Assembly: GCF_001684965.1 (NCBI RefSeq)
Contig: NZ_MAYG01000001.1
Location: 2,480,001-2,544,000, forward strand
DNA: 64,000 nucleotides
Direction: 5' to 3'
Origin: Chryseobacterium arthrosphaerae
GTDB lineage: Bacteria; Bacteroidota; Bacteroidia; Flavobacteriales; Weeksellaceae
Made by a program: the position numbers and the translations under genes. Below the pieces are notes generated by a model. It saw only the letters and a list, made by a program, of their open reading frames with translations. It was not told where the DNA came from and ran no database searches. Shown piece by piece: positions 16,347 through 25,461 of this stretch. Each line of letters starts with the position of its first letter. The first letter of the stretch is position 1.

Positions 16347-17141
16347 TTATCCTTCTCTCCATTCCTCAGGAATATCACAGATCGGGATAGGTTCCATTTT
16401 ATGTTTGGCTGCTTTATGCATTCTGTCGAAGATCAGAAAGACTTCTTTATCTCTTCCTTCATAGTCTTCGGCTGTTTTGGTGCCGTATTCTTTCTGAATT
16501 TTTTCCAGTTCCGGATAGGTTGCCCCAATCTGCTGTTCATCAGTTCTGTCCACATCCCAAAGTCCGTCTGTCGGAATGGCTTCCTGGATGCTTTTGATCA
16601 GGTTCAGTCCTTTGGCAAGGGTATACACTTCTGTTTTATAAAGGTCTGCGATCGGGGAAACATCTACCCCGCCATCGCCATATTTTGTATAAAATCCGAT
16701 TCCGAAATCTTCTACTTTATTTCCTGTTCCGCATACCAAAAGCCCGTTCAGCTGCCCGTAATAATACAGGGTAAGCATTCTAAGACGGGATCTTGTATTG
16801 GCAAAAGCCAGTTTTTCGTTAGGATACAGATCATCCTTTACGTCAAAGGTTTTATAAAGTTCTTCAAAGGCAGGTGTGAGATCTACTGACATGATTTCCA
16901 CATTAGGAAACCTTGATTTCAGATCGTTCATATGGTCTTTTGCACGGTCTACCTGATCGGCTTTCTGACGAATCGGCATTTCTATTAATAATGTTTTCAG
17001 GCCGGTCATTGCTGCCAGTGTGGAAACCACTCCGGAATCCACACCTCCGGAAACTCCTATCACATATCCGTTCACTCTGGCTTTTGTAGCATAATCTTTT
17101 AACCATCCTACGATATGATCTATCACTTTTTGTGTCTGCAT
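16347..17141 (-). CDS. nadE: Ammonia-dependent NAD synthase
   Basis: 264 aa; converts deamido-NAD plus ammonia and ATP to NAD. The N-type ATP pyrophosphatase loop SGGVDSGVV is present near the start, followed by LLIEMPIRQK and the FANTRSRLRM region. The length and lack of a glutaminase domain show the ammonia-using short type. It sits 28 bp upstream of the barnase gene and 13 bp after a GNAT. In flavobacteria nadE is often found next to gldB-gldC, as here. Confidence 0.93.
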   Translation of the reverse strand: MQTQKVIDHIVGWLKDYATKARVNGYVIGVSGGVDSGVVSTLAAMTGLKTLLIEMPIRQKADQVDRAKDHMNDLKSRFPNVEIMSVDLTPAFEELYKTFDVKDDLYPNEKLAFANTRSRLRMLTLYYYGQLNGLLVCGTGNKVEDFGIGFYTKYGDGGVDVSPIADLYKTEVYTLAKGLNLIKSIQEAIPTDGLWDVDRTDEQQIGATYPELEKIQKEYGTKTAEDYEGRDKEVFLIFDRMHKAAKHKMEPIPICDIPEEWREG

Positions 17142-17154
17142 CGTTTATATTTTT

Positions 17155-17688
17155 TTAATCTATTCCAAATTCTTCAGGATACTTTACGATCCCTTTTCTA
17201 TTGTTTAATCCGTTTTTTACCAGTTCCAACGCCATTCCGTTTTCTTCCGGAATCTCAAACGGAAAAGAGATCCCAAAATTACTTGTTTTTTCGTAACCAA
17301 ACCTCGGATAATATTTTTCATGCCCGATCAGGATTACGGATTGATATCCCAATTCCCTGGCAATACGATGTCCTTCCGTGATCAATTTACCTCCAAGTCC
17401 CTGGTTCTGAAATTCCGGTTTAACGGACACAGGGGCTAAGGCCAATGATTCAAAAGATTCTGAACCGTTGACAATTTTTATTTTTGTAAACAGGATATGC
17501 CCTGCAATTTTTCCATTTTCATTCTCTGCCACCAATGACAATTCCGGAATAAAAGCATCAGATTTCCTAAGCTTCTCAACAAGGAAATGTTCCTGATGGT
17601 CACTGTGCTCCATTTCGCGGAATGCTTCTTCAGTAAGCTGAAAAACCTGCTGATGGTCTTTTTCTTCTTCCTGTCTTATTGTTATCAT
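17155..17688 (-). CDS. GNAT N-acetyltransferase (YhbS-like)
   Basis: 177-aa GNAT-fold acetyltransferase. The acetyl-CoA pyrophosphate loop is EFQNQGLGGKLI, followed by helix and the beta-bulge segment ending YPRFGYEKTSNFGI. The pattern resembles YhbS-type small acetyltransferases. It is 2 bp after another GNAT gene and 13 bp before nadE, so the genes are co-transcribed. Substrate cannot be told. Confidence 0.85.
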   Translation of the reverse strand: MITIRQEEEKDHQQVFQLTEEAFREMEHSDHQEHFLVEKLRKSDAFIPELSLVAENENGKIAGHILFTKIKIVNGSESFESLALAPVSVKPEFQNQGLGGKLITEGHRIARELGYQSVILIGHEKYYPRFGYEKTSNFGISFPFEIPEENGMALELVKNGLNNRKGIVKYPEEFGID

Positions 17689-17690
17689 CT

Positions 17691-18218
17691 TTATTCAATA
17701 TAGTTTTCACGTTTCAGTTCATACCAAAAGCAAATACCGTCAGGTTCTTCAAACTCACTTGTTTTCTGAAAGCCCAACTTTCTTAAAATATGGTTGGAAG
17801 CATCATGTTCTGAGTGGGCATATGCATAAATAGCCTCGGCATTCAGTTCATTAAAACCATATTCAAGAGAAGCCACCCCGGATTCCATGGCATAGCCTTT
17901 TCCCCAGGATTCAGGAATAAAACGGTAGCCAAGCTCCAGCACATTCTGATAGCCATTCACTTCTTTTGTCAATAATTTCAATCCGCTCCATCCTATCACC
18001 AGCCCGGTTTCTTTTTCAACGACGGCCAGTCTTCCTACACCGTTTTCTTCATATTGTTTACGGATCATCCTAATCACTTCCTTTGACTCGTTGATGTCCG
18101 TCAATGGAGGAACGCCAATATATTTCATTACTTCAGGATCGGAATCCATCAGGAACATCTGTTCAAAATCAGCGTCTTCGAGTTCTCTTAAAATCAGTCT
18201 TTTGGTTTCTATTTTCAT
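17691..18218 (-). CDS. RimJ-like GNAT N-acetyltransferase
   Basis: 175-aa GNAT of the RimJ/RimL-like group: KRLILRELEDADFEQMF at the N-terminus, the PESWGKGYAMESG acetyl-CoA loop and SNHILRKLGFQKT at the C-terminus. Enzymes of this group acetylate ribosomal protein N-termini or small molecules, and substrate cannot be deduced here. It starts 12 bp after the upstream LRR gene. Confidence 0.85.
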   Translation of the reverse strand: MKIETKRLILRELEDADFEQMFLMDSDPEVMKYIGVPPLTDINESKEVIRMIRKQYEENGVGRLAVVEKETGLVIGWSGLKLLTKEVNGYQNVLELGYRFIPESWGKGYAMESGVASLEYGFNELNAEAIYAYAHSEHDASNHILRKLGFQKTSEFEEPDGICFWYELKRENYIE

Positions 18219-18230
18219 GTTATCAGTTTG

Positions 18231-18863
18231 TTATTCAGCACCAAAAATGGTTACATCTGTTTTCATACCTTTCTTAATATCTGTTTCTTTCACAGCATTG
18301 CCGGCAACATTCAGGGTCTGCAAAACAGGATTTCCGGATATATCGATCTTTTGAATCCTGTTATGCTCCAGGTTCACTTTTCTCAGATGTTTGAGGCTGG
18401 AAAGATCTATTGTTTTTAACTGATTTAAAGATAATGTTAATTGATCAATTTTTGGTGTTCCATTCAATGAAACACTTTCCAACAGATTATTATCCAGATA
18501 TAAAGATGTCAGGTTCTTCAGATTTTCTCCTTTGAATACGACAGCTTTACATCCTGTACATGAAAACAACTCCAGATGATCAAGATTGCTGACGGCAATA
18601 TTTGAAATCACATTATCATCCAGCACCACCATTTTTACATTTTTAAAAAGGTTCAGGTCATCTGCCGAAGAGATTCCTTTGTGAGCCAGGAACAGATTCG
18701 AGATCGTATTCAACTCCACAGGCTCCAGTATTCCGTTCCTGTTCTGATCAAAGTTTTCAAGGACTGCTTTTTCAAAGTTTTTATCTTTAAATACAGGTTT
18801 TTGTCCGTAGAAAAAGGGAAGTCCACAAATAAGGCTGAGCGCTGTAAATATTTTAATTTTCAT
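18231..18863 (-). CDS. Exported leucine-rich repeat protein
   Basis: 210 aa with a cleavable signal peptide (about 20 residues). Residues about 34-50 carry a DQNRNGILEPVE segment that resembles a calcium-binding EF-hand-like loop. Residues 60-195 contain about six leucine-rich repeats of about 20 residues (for example LTSLYLDNNLLESVSLNGTP). This protein-binding solenoid heads the minus-strand array that ends in nadE and the barnase genes. No T9SS tail is visible. Partner unknown. Confidence 0.8.
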   Translation of the reverse strand: MKIKIFTALSLICGLPFFYGQKPVFKDKNFEKAVLENFDQNRNGILEPVELNTISNLFLAHKGISSADDLNLFKNVKMVVLDDNVISNIAVSNLDHLELFSCTGCKAVVFKGENLKNLTSLYLDNNLLESVSLNGTPKIDQLTLSLNQLKTIDLSSLKHLRKVNLEHNRIQKIDISGNPVLQTLNVAGNAVKETDIKKGMKTDVTIFGAE

Positions 18864-18918
18864 CTCATATTGTCTATTTAATCCTTATTTTTGTAAACTT
18901 AAAATCCATGTAAAAATA

Positions 18919-19902
18919 ATGAAGATTTTTAGATATATCGCACTTTCTTCTATTTTAGTTGCAGGCATGAATTCCTGTAAAAAAGAATCTGAAAACCAAT
19001 GGAAGGTAGAGGTAAAATCCCCTGCTGAAAAAGTGGAGATCACAGATATTTCCAAAGAATTCTATGACCAGAATGTTCCGTTGGAGCAATTTAAAGCTAA
19101 ATTCCCATGGTTTCAGGGAAGCGTTTCTGATGCTGATTTCGGAAAGAGAAGAGCTGATGCTGAAGAAATAAAAATCTACAGGGAAGCCATCGGTAAAATA
19201 GACCAGGCTAAGCTTCAAAATGAGCTTCAGAGTTTATTTTCACATATTCATTATTACTTTCCGAAGTTTAAAAGTCCTAAAGTTTACCTGTTTTCATCTG
19301 CATTGCAAATGGTTCAGGATCCTATCTTCTATGATCAGAAAGGTAACCTTCTGTTTATAGATGTTACCGGCTTTATGGGAGAAGGAAATACTCATTATAA
19401 AGGATTGGAGTTATACTTCCAGAAATCAATGAATCCTCAGAATATCGTGCCTAAGGTTTCACAGCTTTTTGCGGAAAACATTGTTACGGAATCTCCAGAC
19501 CACCAGAAATTCATTGATCAGATCATTCTGAACGGAAAAGTGATGATCCTTCAGGATGCTTTTCTTCCTGATTTCCCGGATTATCTGAAAATGAATTATA
19601 CCCAGAAACAGTATGAATGGGCCACCGGCAATGAAGCCAATATCTGGAACTATTTTGTGGAAAGCAACCTGATCTTCGGTGATGATCCGAGACTGGGAGA
19701 ACGTTTTATCGCTCCGGGACCTTTTTCAAAGTTTTATACGGAGATTGACAACGAATCTTCACCGCAAATCGGAATTTTTACAGGATGGCAGATCTGCAAG
19801 GCTTACCTTAAAGAAAAACCTGAAACAAAACTGACTGATTTCCTGAAAATGGATGCAACCACCATATTTAATCAGTCCGGTTATAAACCGAAACTTAAAT
19901 AA
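18919..19902 (+). CDS. gldB: Gliding motility lipoprotein GldB
   Basis: 327-aa lipoprotein with lipobox GMNSC (Cys20). The sequence matches GldB: FPWFQGSVSDADFGKRR, the HIHYYFPKFKSPKVY strand and FSKFYTEIDNESSPQIG near the end. GldB is needed for gliding in Flavobacterium and is thought to support the T9SS-linked motor. Followed by gldC with a 32-bp gap. A TATTTTTG -7 element lies 26 bp upstream of the ATG (18886-18893). Confidence 0.93.
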   Translation: MKIFRYIALSSILVAGMNSCKKESENQWKVEVKSPAEKVEITDISKEFYDQNVPLEQFKAKFPWFQGSVSDADFGKRRADAEEIKIYREAIGKIDQAKLQNELQSLFSHIHYYFPKFKSPKVYLFSSALQMVQDPIFYDQKGNLLFIDVTGFMGEGNTHYKGLELYFQKSMNPQNIVPKVSQLFAENIVTESPDHQKFIDQIILNGKVMILQDAFLPDFPDYLKMNYTQKQYEWATGNEANIWNYFVESNLIFGDDPRLGERFIAPGPFSKFYTEIDNESSPQIGIFTGWQICKAYLKEKPETKLTDFLKMDATTIFNQSGYKPKLK

Positions 19903-19934
19903 TAGAAAATTTAGAATTTAGAAAAATAGAAAAA

Positions 19935-20258
19935 ATGAGAAAGACTCAGATTACGATAGATGTAGAGCTGGATGAAAACCACGTTCCTGAAAACATCACC
20001 TGGAATGCACAGGACGGAGGGATTGAAAAGGAAGAAACCAAAGCAACAATGATTTCTGTATGGGATGACAAGACAAAAGAGGCTCTGAGAATTGATCTTT
20101 GGACTAAAGAAATGCCTGTAGACCAGATGAAAATGTTTATCCACCAGATTTTAATTTCTTTAGGAAACACGTACCAGAGAGCTACCGGAGAAGAAGATGT
20201 AGCACAGTGGATGGAAGAAATCGCAGAAGAGTTTGCAGTAAAATCGGCAATTAAATAA
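19935..20258 (+). CDS. gldC: Gliding motility protein GldC
   Basis: 107-aa soluble protein matching GldC: MRKTQITIDVELDENHVPE, then MISVWDDKTKEALRIDLW and VDQMKMFIHQILISLGNTY. GldC is a small conserved companion of GldB that makes gliding more efficient but has no known catalytic activity. It follows gldB with a 32-bp gap and probably shares its transcript. A weak hairpin with a T-rich tail lies just after the stop (about 20298-20328). Confidence 0.92.
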   Translation: MRKTQITIDVELDENHVPENITWNAQDGGIEKEETKATMISVWDDKTKEALRIDLWTKEMPVDQMKMFIHQILISLGNTYQRATGEEDVAQWMEEIAEEFAVKSAIK

Positions 20259-20369
20259 CAACAAATTTGAAAATGTGTCAATTTTAGAATTTGAAAATGA
20301 AAGTCTTATCTTTATAAGGCTTATTTATTTTCAAATGACCTTATATTCAAATTATCAATTTATATCAAT

Positions 20370-21509
20370 ATGAATTTTAATACTAAAGTAATTCACGGAG
20401 GGCAGCATCATGAGTCTGCAACGGGTTCTGTAAATGTTCCTGTATTTTTGACCTCTACGTTTGCACAAAAAAGCCCGGGTGTACATTCCGGATATGAATA
20501 TTCAAGAGCTGCCAACCCTACAAGACAGGCATTGGAAGATTCTCTGGCAAGTATTGAAAACGGAGCCAGAGGTTTGGCTTTCGGTTCCGGACTGGCTGCC
20601 ATCGACTGTGTTTTGAAATTATTGAACCCTGGTGATGAAGTGATTGCTGTAGATGATCTTTACGGAGGTACCTACAGAATGTTTACCAGACTTTTTGAAA
20701 AATATCAGCTGAAGTTCACTTTTATCAATTTTGATGATGTATCTAAAATTGCAGATGTGATCACAGACAAAACCAAACTGATCTGGGTGGAAACTCCAAC
20801 CAACCCACTGATGAAACTGGTAGACATCAAAGCTGTAGTGGAAATTGCTAAAGGAAAAGATATCTTAGTGGCTGTAGACAATACTTTTGCCACTCCTTAT
20901 ATCCAGAGACCTATTGATCTGGGAGCTGATATCGTAATGCACTCCGCAACGAAATATCTTGGCGGACACTCTGACGTTATCGCCGGAGCTCTTATAGCCA
21001 AAGATGCTGAGCTGGGAGAAAAGCTCCACTTCATTCAGTTTGCAAGTGGCGGTATTTTAGGACCTCACGATTCTTACCTGGTACTGAGAGGGATCAAAAC
21101 ACTGGCCTTAAGAATGCAGAGACACTCTGACAACGGTCTTGCCGTAGCAAAATATCTTGAATCTCATCCTGCAGTAGATAAAGTAATCTACCCCGGATTG
21201 GAATCTCACCCTCAATATGAACTGGCAAAATCTCAGATGAAAGAATCGGGAGGAATGGTCTCATTCACTTTCAAATCCGGAAAGAAAGAAGATGCAATTA
21301 AATTTTTAGAAAAGGTAAGAGTATTTACTTTGGCAGAGTCTTTAGGTGGTGTGGAATCTTTAGCGAATCACCCGGCCTTAATGACCCATGCTTCTATTCC
21401 TGCTGAAAAACGTGCTGAACTGGGCATTACCGATGACCTGGTACGTTTGAGCGTTGGTATTGAAGATGCAGAAGATCTTATTGCAGATCTTGAGAAAGCT
21501 TTTTCTTAA
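20370..21509 (+). CDS. metB: Cystathionine gamma-synthase / trans-sulfuration PLP enzyme
   Basis: 379-aa PLP enzyme of the Cys/Met metabolism fold. PLP-binding Lys195 lies in HSATKYLGGHSDV, with YEYSRAANPTR near the N-terminus, and VAVDNTFATPYIQRP. Such enzymes make cystathionine from an activated homoserine and cysteine, or cleave it; synthase and lyase forms cannot be separated safely by sequence. The region upstream shows no SAM riboswitch. Confidence 0.85.
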   Translation: MNFNTKVIHGGQHHESATGSVNVPVFLTSTFAQKSPGVHSGYEYSRAANPTRQALEDSLASIENGARGLAFGSGLAAIDCVLKLLNPGDEVIAVDDLYGGTYRMFTRLFEKYQLKFTFINFDDVSKIADVITDKTKLIWVETPTNPLMKLVDIKAVVEIAKGKDILVAVDNTFATPYIQRPIDLGADIVMHSATKYLGGHSDVIAGALIAKDAELGEKLHFIQFASGGILGPHDSYLVLRGIKTLALRMQRHSDNGLAVAKYLESHPAVDKVIYPGLESHPQYELAKSQMKESGGMVSFTFKSGKKEDAIKFLEKVRVFTLAESLGGVESLANHPALMTHASIPAEKRAELGITDDLVRLSVGIEDAEDLIADLEKAFS

Positions 21510-21576
21510 TATACAATACATGAAATGAGAAGGATTGATTAATTCTTCTCATTTTTATTATCATCACAAACTAAAC

Positions 21577-22023
21577 ATGAAAAATACCAGAAAAGCCACT
21601 TCAGCCGATCTTCCGCAACTGGCTGAATTATTTGATCAGTACAGAATATTTTACCATAAAGAATCTGATCTTCAGGCAGCAGAAAATTTTCTCAGAGAAA
21701 GAATTGAGAATAAAGACTCTGAAATTTTCGTTGCAGAGGAGAATGGCAATCTTACGGGCTTTGTACAGCTTTATCCCATATTTTCATCTACAAGAATGCA
21801 GCGTTACTGGCTGCTCAATGATTTATATGTCAACCAGGATCACAGAGGAAAAGGATATTCCAAAGCACTGATCGAAGAATCTAAAGACCTTTGCCGGTCA
21901 TCAAAAGCCTGCGGTATCCTTCTGGAAACAGGAAAAAGCAATGACATCGGAAATCAGCTGTATCCTGCATGTGGTTTTGAACTCTATGATTCGGTAAACT
22001 TCTATGAGTGGAGCAATTCATAA
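21577..22023 (+). CDS. GNAT N-acetyltransferase
   Basis: 148 aa from the ATG at MKNTRKATSADLPQ; a longer frame beginning 14 codons upstream is rejected because the extra residues are not typical and the region reads as spacer. The acetyl-CoA loop is VNQDHRGKGYSKALI. It has the small single-domain GNAT layout with the last strand ending LYDSVNFYEW. Substrate unknown. It follows metB by 67 bp. Confidence 0.85.
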   Translation: MKNTRKATSADLPQLAELFDQYRIFYHKESDLQAAENFLRERIENKDSEIFVAEENGNLTGFVQLYPIFSSTRMQRYWLLNDLYVNQDHRGKGYSKALIEESKDLCRSSKACGILLETGKSNDIGNQLYPACGFELYDSVNFYEWSNS

Positions 22024-22111
22024 GTAATGAGTAATTATTAATGAGTAATAATTTATACTTGAATCACTTAACCCGCATCACGAACATCTAACAACTTATA
22101 ACACAAACCAT

Positions 22112-22624
22112 ATGACAGATTTTCAGAAATACATTCAAAGATATTTAGATCAGATTCCTTCAGGAAACTGGCTGGAGCAATTAAAAATTTCAGGAGAGAA
22201 AACAGCCGGAATCTATGCCAACCTTACTGAAGAACAGTCCAGATTTGCCTATGCCGAAGGAAAATGGACCTTGAAAGGATTACTGTTACATTTATCCGAT
22301 ACGGAAAGGGTTTTTCAATACCGGATCCTCGCTTTTGCAAGAGGTGATAAAAATAACCTTCCGGGATTTGATGAAAATGAATACGCCGATCAGTCTTTTG
22401 CAGAGGAAAGAAGTCTTGAATCTCTGTTAGAAGAATACAAACTGGTCAGAAAATCTTCTGAGATCCTGTTGGAAAACCTTCGTCCTTCCGCTTTACAAAA
22501 CAAAGGAACTGCCAATGGCCATGAAATTTCCGTAGAAACCATCGGAAAACTTATTGTGGGCCATAATTATCATCACCTGAATATTATTGAGGAGAGGTAT
22601 TTATCGAAATTGGGGTTCATGTAA
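22112..22624 (+). CDS. DinB-family protein
   Basis: 170-aa four-helix protein of the DinB superfamily. A metal-binding His set is visible: LLLHLSDTERVFQYR for the first and GHNYHHLNII for the last two. Family members include thiol S-transferases (bacillithiol-type) and DNA-damage-inducible proteins; which applies is unclear. Single gene 88 bp after the GNAT. Confidence 0.85.
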   Translation: MTDFQKYIQRYLDQIPSGNWLEQLKISGEKTAGIYANLTEEQSRFAYAEGKWTLKGLLLHLSDTERVFQYRILAFARGDKNNLPGFDENEYADQSFAEERSLESLLEEYKLVRKSSEILLENLRPSALQNKGTANGHEISVETIGKLIVGHNYHHLNIIEERYLSKLGFM

Positions 22625-22626
22625 TA

Positions 22627-22755
22627 AATGGGTTAAAGCCCATTTCTATTGAATAAAGCAAATGTCTTCAATATTTCAATCGGAAAACATTAATAGGAAC
22701 GGGCTTTAGCCCGTTTTTCTAAAAACATATGTTCCGTTGGCTTTAGCCCAAACCT
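22627..22755. repeat. Cluster of GGGCTTTAGCCC palindromes
   Basis: Three related palindromic units in 130 bp: AAATGGG-TTAAAG-CCCATTT (22627-22646), AACGGGCT-TT-AGCCCGTT (22698-22715) and the degenerate TTGGCTTTAGCCCAA (22737-22751). The core GGGC-TTTA-GCCC recurs. The second is followed by T-rich sequence and may stop transcription after the DinB gene. Short intergenic palindromes of this type are reported widely in Chryseobacterium-like genomes, but I cannot count them here. Confidence 0.6.
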
Positions 22756-22845
22756 ATTACAACACCATCGTATTTATAACGCATTTTTTTGTCTAAAATT
22801 CACAGATTATCTACCTTTACCCAGCGATTTGAATGGTATAAAAAT

Positions 22846-23394
22846 ATGGAACACATTATCGAGATATTACAATCCGGCGGAACGATTCTTTACCCTACAG
22901 ATACGATCTGGGGAATTGGTTGTGATGCTACCAATATAGAAGCAGTCAATAAAATTTTTGACATCAAGAAGCGTGAAAAGAACAAATCCATGATCATTCT
23001 CGTAGAGTCTGAGAAAAGACTTCAGGATCTGGTAGATGTTCCTGAAATGGCATGGGAAATCATTGACCTGAGTGAAAAGCCGGTAACTATTGTTTACGAA
23101 AATCCAAGAGGTCTGCCTAAAGAACTTCTTGCAGAAGACGGAAGCATTGGAATCCGTCTTGTGAAAAATGATTTCTGTAAAAAACTGATTTCCAAACTGA
23201 ACAGACCTCTGGTTTCTACTTCGGCTAATTTCAGTGGGGAAAAAAGTCCGTTGAAGTTTTCTGATATTTCAGAAGAAATGGTAAAACTTGTAGATTATGC
23301 TGTGGAAGAAGACAGGGAAAAAGTTTCGAAATATTCAGGTTCTTCGGTAATTAAAATATGGAGTGATAACAGGATAAAGGTTCTCAGAGAATAA
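22846..23394 (+). CDS. tsaC: L-threonylcarbamoyladenylate synthase
   Basis: 182 aa of the YrdC/Sua5 (TsaC) family from the ATG at MEHIIEILQSGG; an alternative non-ATG start 19 codons upstream is less likely. The enzyme makes the carbamoyl intermediate for the tRNA t6A modification. Visible blocks: TILYPTDTIWGIGCDA, IFDIKKREKNKSMIIL and RPLVSTSANFSG. No Sua5 C-terminal domain is present, so it is the short TsaC form. Confidence 0.9.
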   Translation: MEHIIEILQSGGTILYPTDTIWGIGCDATNIEAVNKIFDIKKREKNKSMIILVESEKRLQDLVDVPEMAWEIIDLSEKPVTIVYENPRGLPKELLAEDGSIGIRLVKNDFCKKLISKLNRPLVSTSANFSGEKSPLKFSDISEEMVKLVDYAVEEDREKVSKYSGSSVIKIWSDNRIKVLRE

Positions 23395-23467
23395 GAATTC
23401 TGTATCAGTCTGTTTATTTTTCGGAGTCTTGCCTGGTTATATCGGCAGGATTTCTTTTTTTTAGTTT

Positions 23468-23475
23468 TATCTTTG
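23468..23475 (+). promoter_or_regulatory. Promoter of NTF2-like gene
   Basis: TATCTTTG matches the -7 consensus TAnnTTTG 28 bp before the ATG. Upstream -33 is T-rich without a clear TTG. Confidence 0.6.
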
Positions 23476-23502
23476 CACATTCAACTCATAAAAATATATG
23501 CT

Positions 23503-23847
23503 ATGAATCATCAGGATTTTGCTCAACTATGGGTCAATGCATGGAATTCTCATGATTTGGAGAATATCCTTTCTCATTATTCTGAAGATATTGAAATCAC
23601 GACTCCTATGATAGCCCTGGCTACAGGAGGTAAAGAAAGCTCTCTGCAGGGGAAGGAAGCGGTTCGTGAATACTGGAAAAAGGCGCTGGATAAATTTCCG
23701 GATCTTCGTTTTGAACTGATCCATTCCACAGCAGGTGTAGATTCCGTGGCATTATTTTATAAATCTATTATGGATAAGCATGCCGTAGAGGTGATGTTTT
23801 TTGATGAGGAAGGGAAAATTAACAGAATGTATGCTCATTATGATTAA
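23503..23847 (+). CDS. NTF2-like (SnoaL-type) protein
   Basis: 114-aa alpha+beta cone protein from MNHQDFAQLWVNAWNSHDL; the start 10 codons upstream overlaps the promoter and is rejected. Pattern FAQLWVNAWNSHDLENILSHY, then YSEDIEITTPM and EVMFFDEEGKINRMYAHY is typical of nuclear transport factor 2-like proteins, which include hydrolases, isomerases and binding proteins. The function cannot be narrowed. It precedes the CCA-adding-like enzyme. Confidence 0.8.
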   Translation: MNHQDFAQLWVNAWNSHDLENILSHYSEDIEITTPMIALATGGKESSLQGKEAVREYWKKALDKFPDLRFELIHSTAGVDSVALFYKSIMDKHAVEVMFFDEEGKINRMYAHYD

Positions 23848-23884
23848 TGAGCTGCAAGGGTAGAAATTGACACTATTATTAACG

Positions 23885-25303
23885 ATGAAAATTAATCTTA
23901 ACCAAAATAAAAATTTAAAACTTTTCAAAATCATTTCTGAAGCTGCGGAAAGGAACAATCAGTCTGTATATATTGTAGGCGGGTACGTTCGTGATCTCCT
24001 GATGAAAAGGAAAGCATCTACAGATATCGATTTTGTGACGGAACAAAGCGGTATTGAGCTGGCTCAGAATGTCGCTCAGGATATCGATCCCAAATTAAAG
24101 GTTTCCATTTTCAAAACCTATGGAACAGCCATGATCAAATATAAAGATCTTGAACTGGAGTTTGTAGGGGCCAGAAAGGAAAGTTATACGGAAAACAGCA
24201 GAAAACCCGAAGTGGAAGGCGGCAGCCTGGAGGACGATCAGAAGAGAAGGGATTTCACCATCAATGCAATGGCTATCTCTTTAAATAAAGATAATTTCGG
24301 TGACCTCATCGACCCTTTCAATGGGATTAAAGACCTCGAAAAAGAGATTTTGAGAACACCTCTTGAGCCTGCCCAGACGTACTCTGATGATCCGTTAAGG
24401 ATGATGAGAGCCGTACGTTTTGCTTCTACTTTACATTTCACTATTGAAGAAGGATCTCTGCAAGCGATCAAACAGGAAGCAGAAAGAATCAAGATTGTTT
24501 CTATGGAAAGGATCATGGTAGAATTTAATAAGATCATGATGTCTTCAAAGCCTTCTGTCGGTTTAAAGCTGATGGAGCAAACGGGACTTCTGAAACTGGT
24601 GATTCCTGAACTGATCGAACTAAAAGGTGTAGAAGAGGTTGAAGGACAGACCCATAAAGACAACTTCTACCATACGCTGGAAGTTGTTGACAATATTTCT
24701 GAAAATACGGATAATCTTTGGCTTCGCTGGGCTGCACTGCTTCATGATATTGGAAAAGCTCCTACGAAAAAGTTTGTAGAAGGGACAGGCTGGACTTTCC
24801 ACGGGCACGAATTTCTGGGCTCAAAAATGGTAAAAGCTCTTTTCCAGCGCCTGAAACTGCCATTGGGAAGTGACATGAAATATGTTCAGAAAATGGTAAA
24901 GCTTTCCTCCCGTCCTATCGCTCTGATTACGGATGATGCCTCGGATTCTGCATTAAGAAGGCTTTTATTTGATGCCGGAGAAAATCTTGAGGATCTTTTT
25001 ACTCTTTGCAAGGCTGATATTACAACCAAAAACTCTAAAAAGCAGGAAAAGTTCAAAAAGAATTTTGAATATGTAGCGGTAAAGATCAAAGAAGTGGAAG
25101 AAAAGGACCAGGTGAGGAATTTCCAGCCCCCTATCACCGGAGAGGAGATTATGACCATGTTTAATCTTAAACCGGGCCGTGAAATCGGAATTCTGAAAGA
25201 GAAAGTAAAGGAAGCAATTCTGGAAGGTGAGATTCCTAATGAAAAGAAAGAAGCTACGAAATTTGTGATTGCTGAAGCAGAAAAACTGGGATTAACAATT
25301 TAA
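23885..25303 (+). CDS. CCA tRNA nucleotidyltransferase / HD-domain protein
   Basis: 472 aa from MKINLNQNKNLKLF. The N-terminus shows the class II nucleotidyltransferase motif GGYVRDLLMKRKASTDIDFV (the two Asp that hold metal), then RRDFTINAMAISL and DDPLRMMRAVRFA. A C-terminal HD phosphohydrolase domain is present (HTLEVVDNI, LLHDIGKAP). The architecture fits a bacterial CCA-adding enzyme with an HD domain, which completes or repairs tRNA 3' ends. PolyA polymerase function is less likely in a flavobacterium. Confidence 0.9.
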   Translation: MKINLNQNKNLKLFKIISEAAERNNQSVYIVGGYVRDLLMKRKASTDIDFVTEQSGIELAQNVAQDIDPKLKVSIFKTYGTAMIKYKDLELEFVGARKESYTENSRKPEVEGGSLEDDQKRRDFTINAMAISLNKDNFGDLIDPFNGIKDLEKEILRTPLEPAQTYSDDPLRMMRAVRFASTLHFTIEEGSLQAIKQEAERIKIVSMERIMVEFNKIMMSSKPSVGLKLMEQTGLLKLVIPELIELKGVEEVEGQTHKDNFYHTLEVVDNISENTDNLWLRWAALLHDIGKAPTKKFVEGTGWTFHGHEFLGSKMVKALFQRLKLPLGSDMKYVQKMVKLSSRPIALITDDASDSALRRLLFDAGENLEDLFTLCKADITTKNSKKQEKFKKNFEYVAVKIKEVEEKDQVRNFQPPITGEEIMTMFNLKPGREIGILKEKVKEAILEGEIPNEKKEATKFVIAEAEKLGLTI

Positions 25304-25320
25304 TCTTTATTGAATATAAT

Positions 25321-25411
25321 AATAGCCCGGCGGGATGTTCCATCCCGCCGGGCTATTTGTTTCTAGTAGAAACAAAGCCGGCCGGTTTCGAAGAAACCGG
25401 CCGGAAAAAAA
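25321..25411. terminator. Three consecutive hairpins, bidirectional terminator
   Basis: Three perfect inverted repeats in a row: 25321-25357 (15-17 bp arm AATAGCCCGGCGGGATG, loop TTC), 25356-25376 (TTTGTTTCTA around one G) and 25378-25404 (CCGGCCGGTTTC, loop GAA). The first is followed by T-rich sequence on the plus strand and would stop the CCA enzyme transcript; the third is followed by a T run on the minus strand for the converging lipoprotein gene. Confidence 0.85.
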
Positions 25412-25461
25412 CACAAATGATGAAAAAAAATAAAAAATTATATATCGCCTAAGCGTTGTTT

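Noticed and set aside
20259..20369. Possible SAM riboswitch before metB
   Set aside because: Only a weak hairpin with a wobble pair is present; no SAM riboswitch core motif was found.
22627..22755. CRISPR array
   Set aside because: Units are palindromic, of unequal spacing and only three in number, with no cas genes near.
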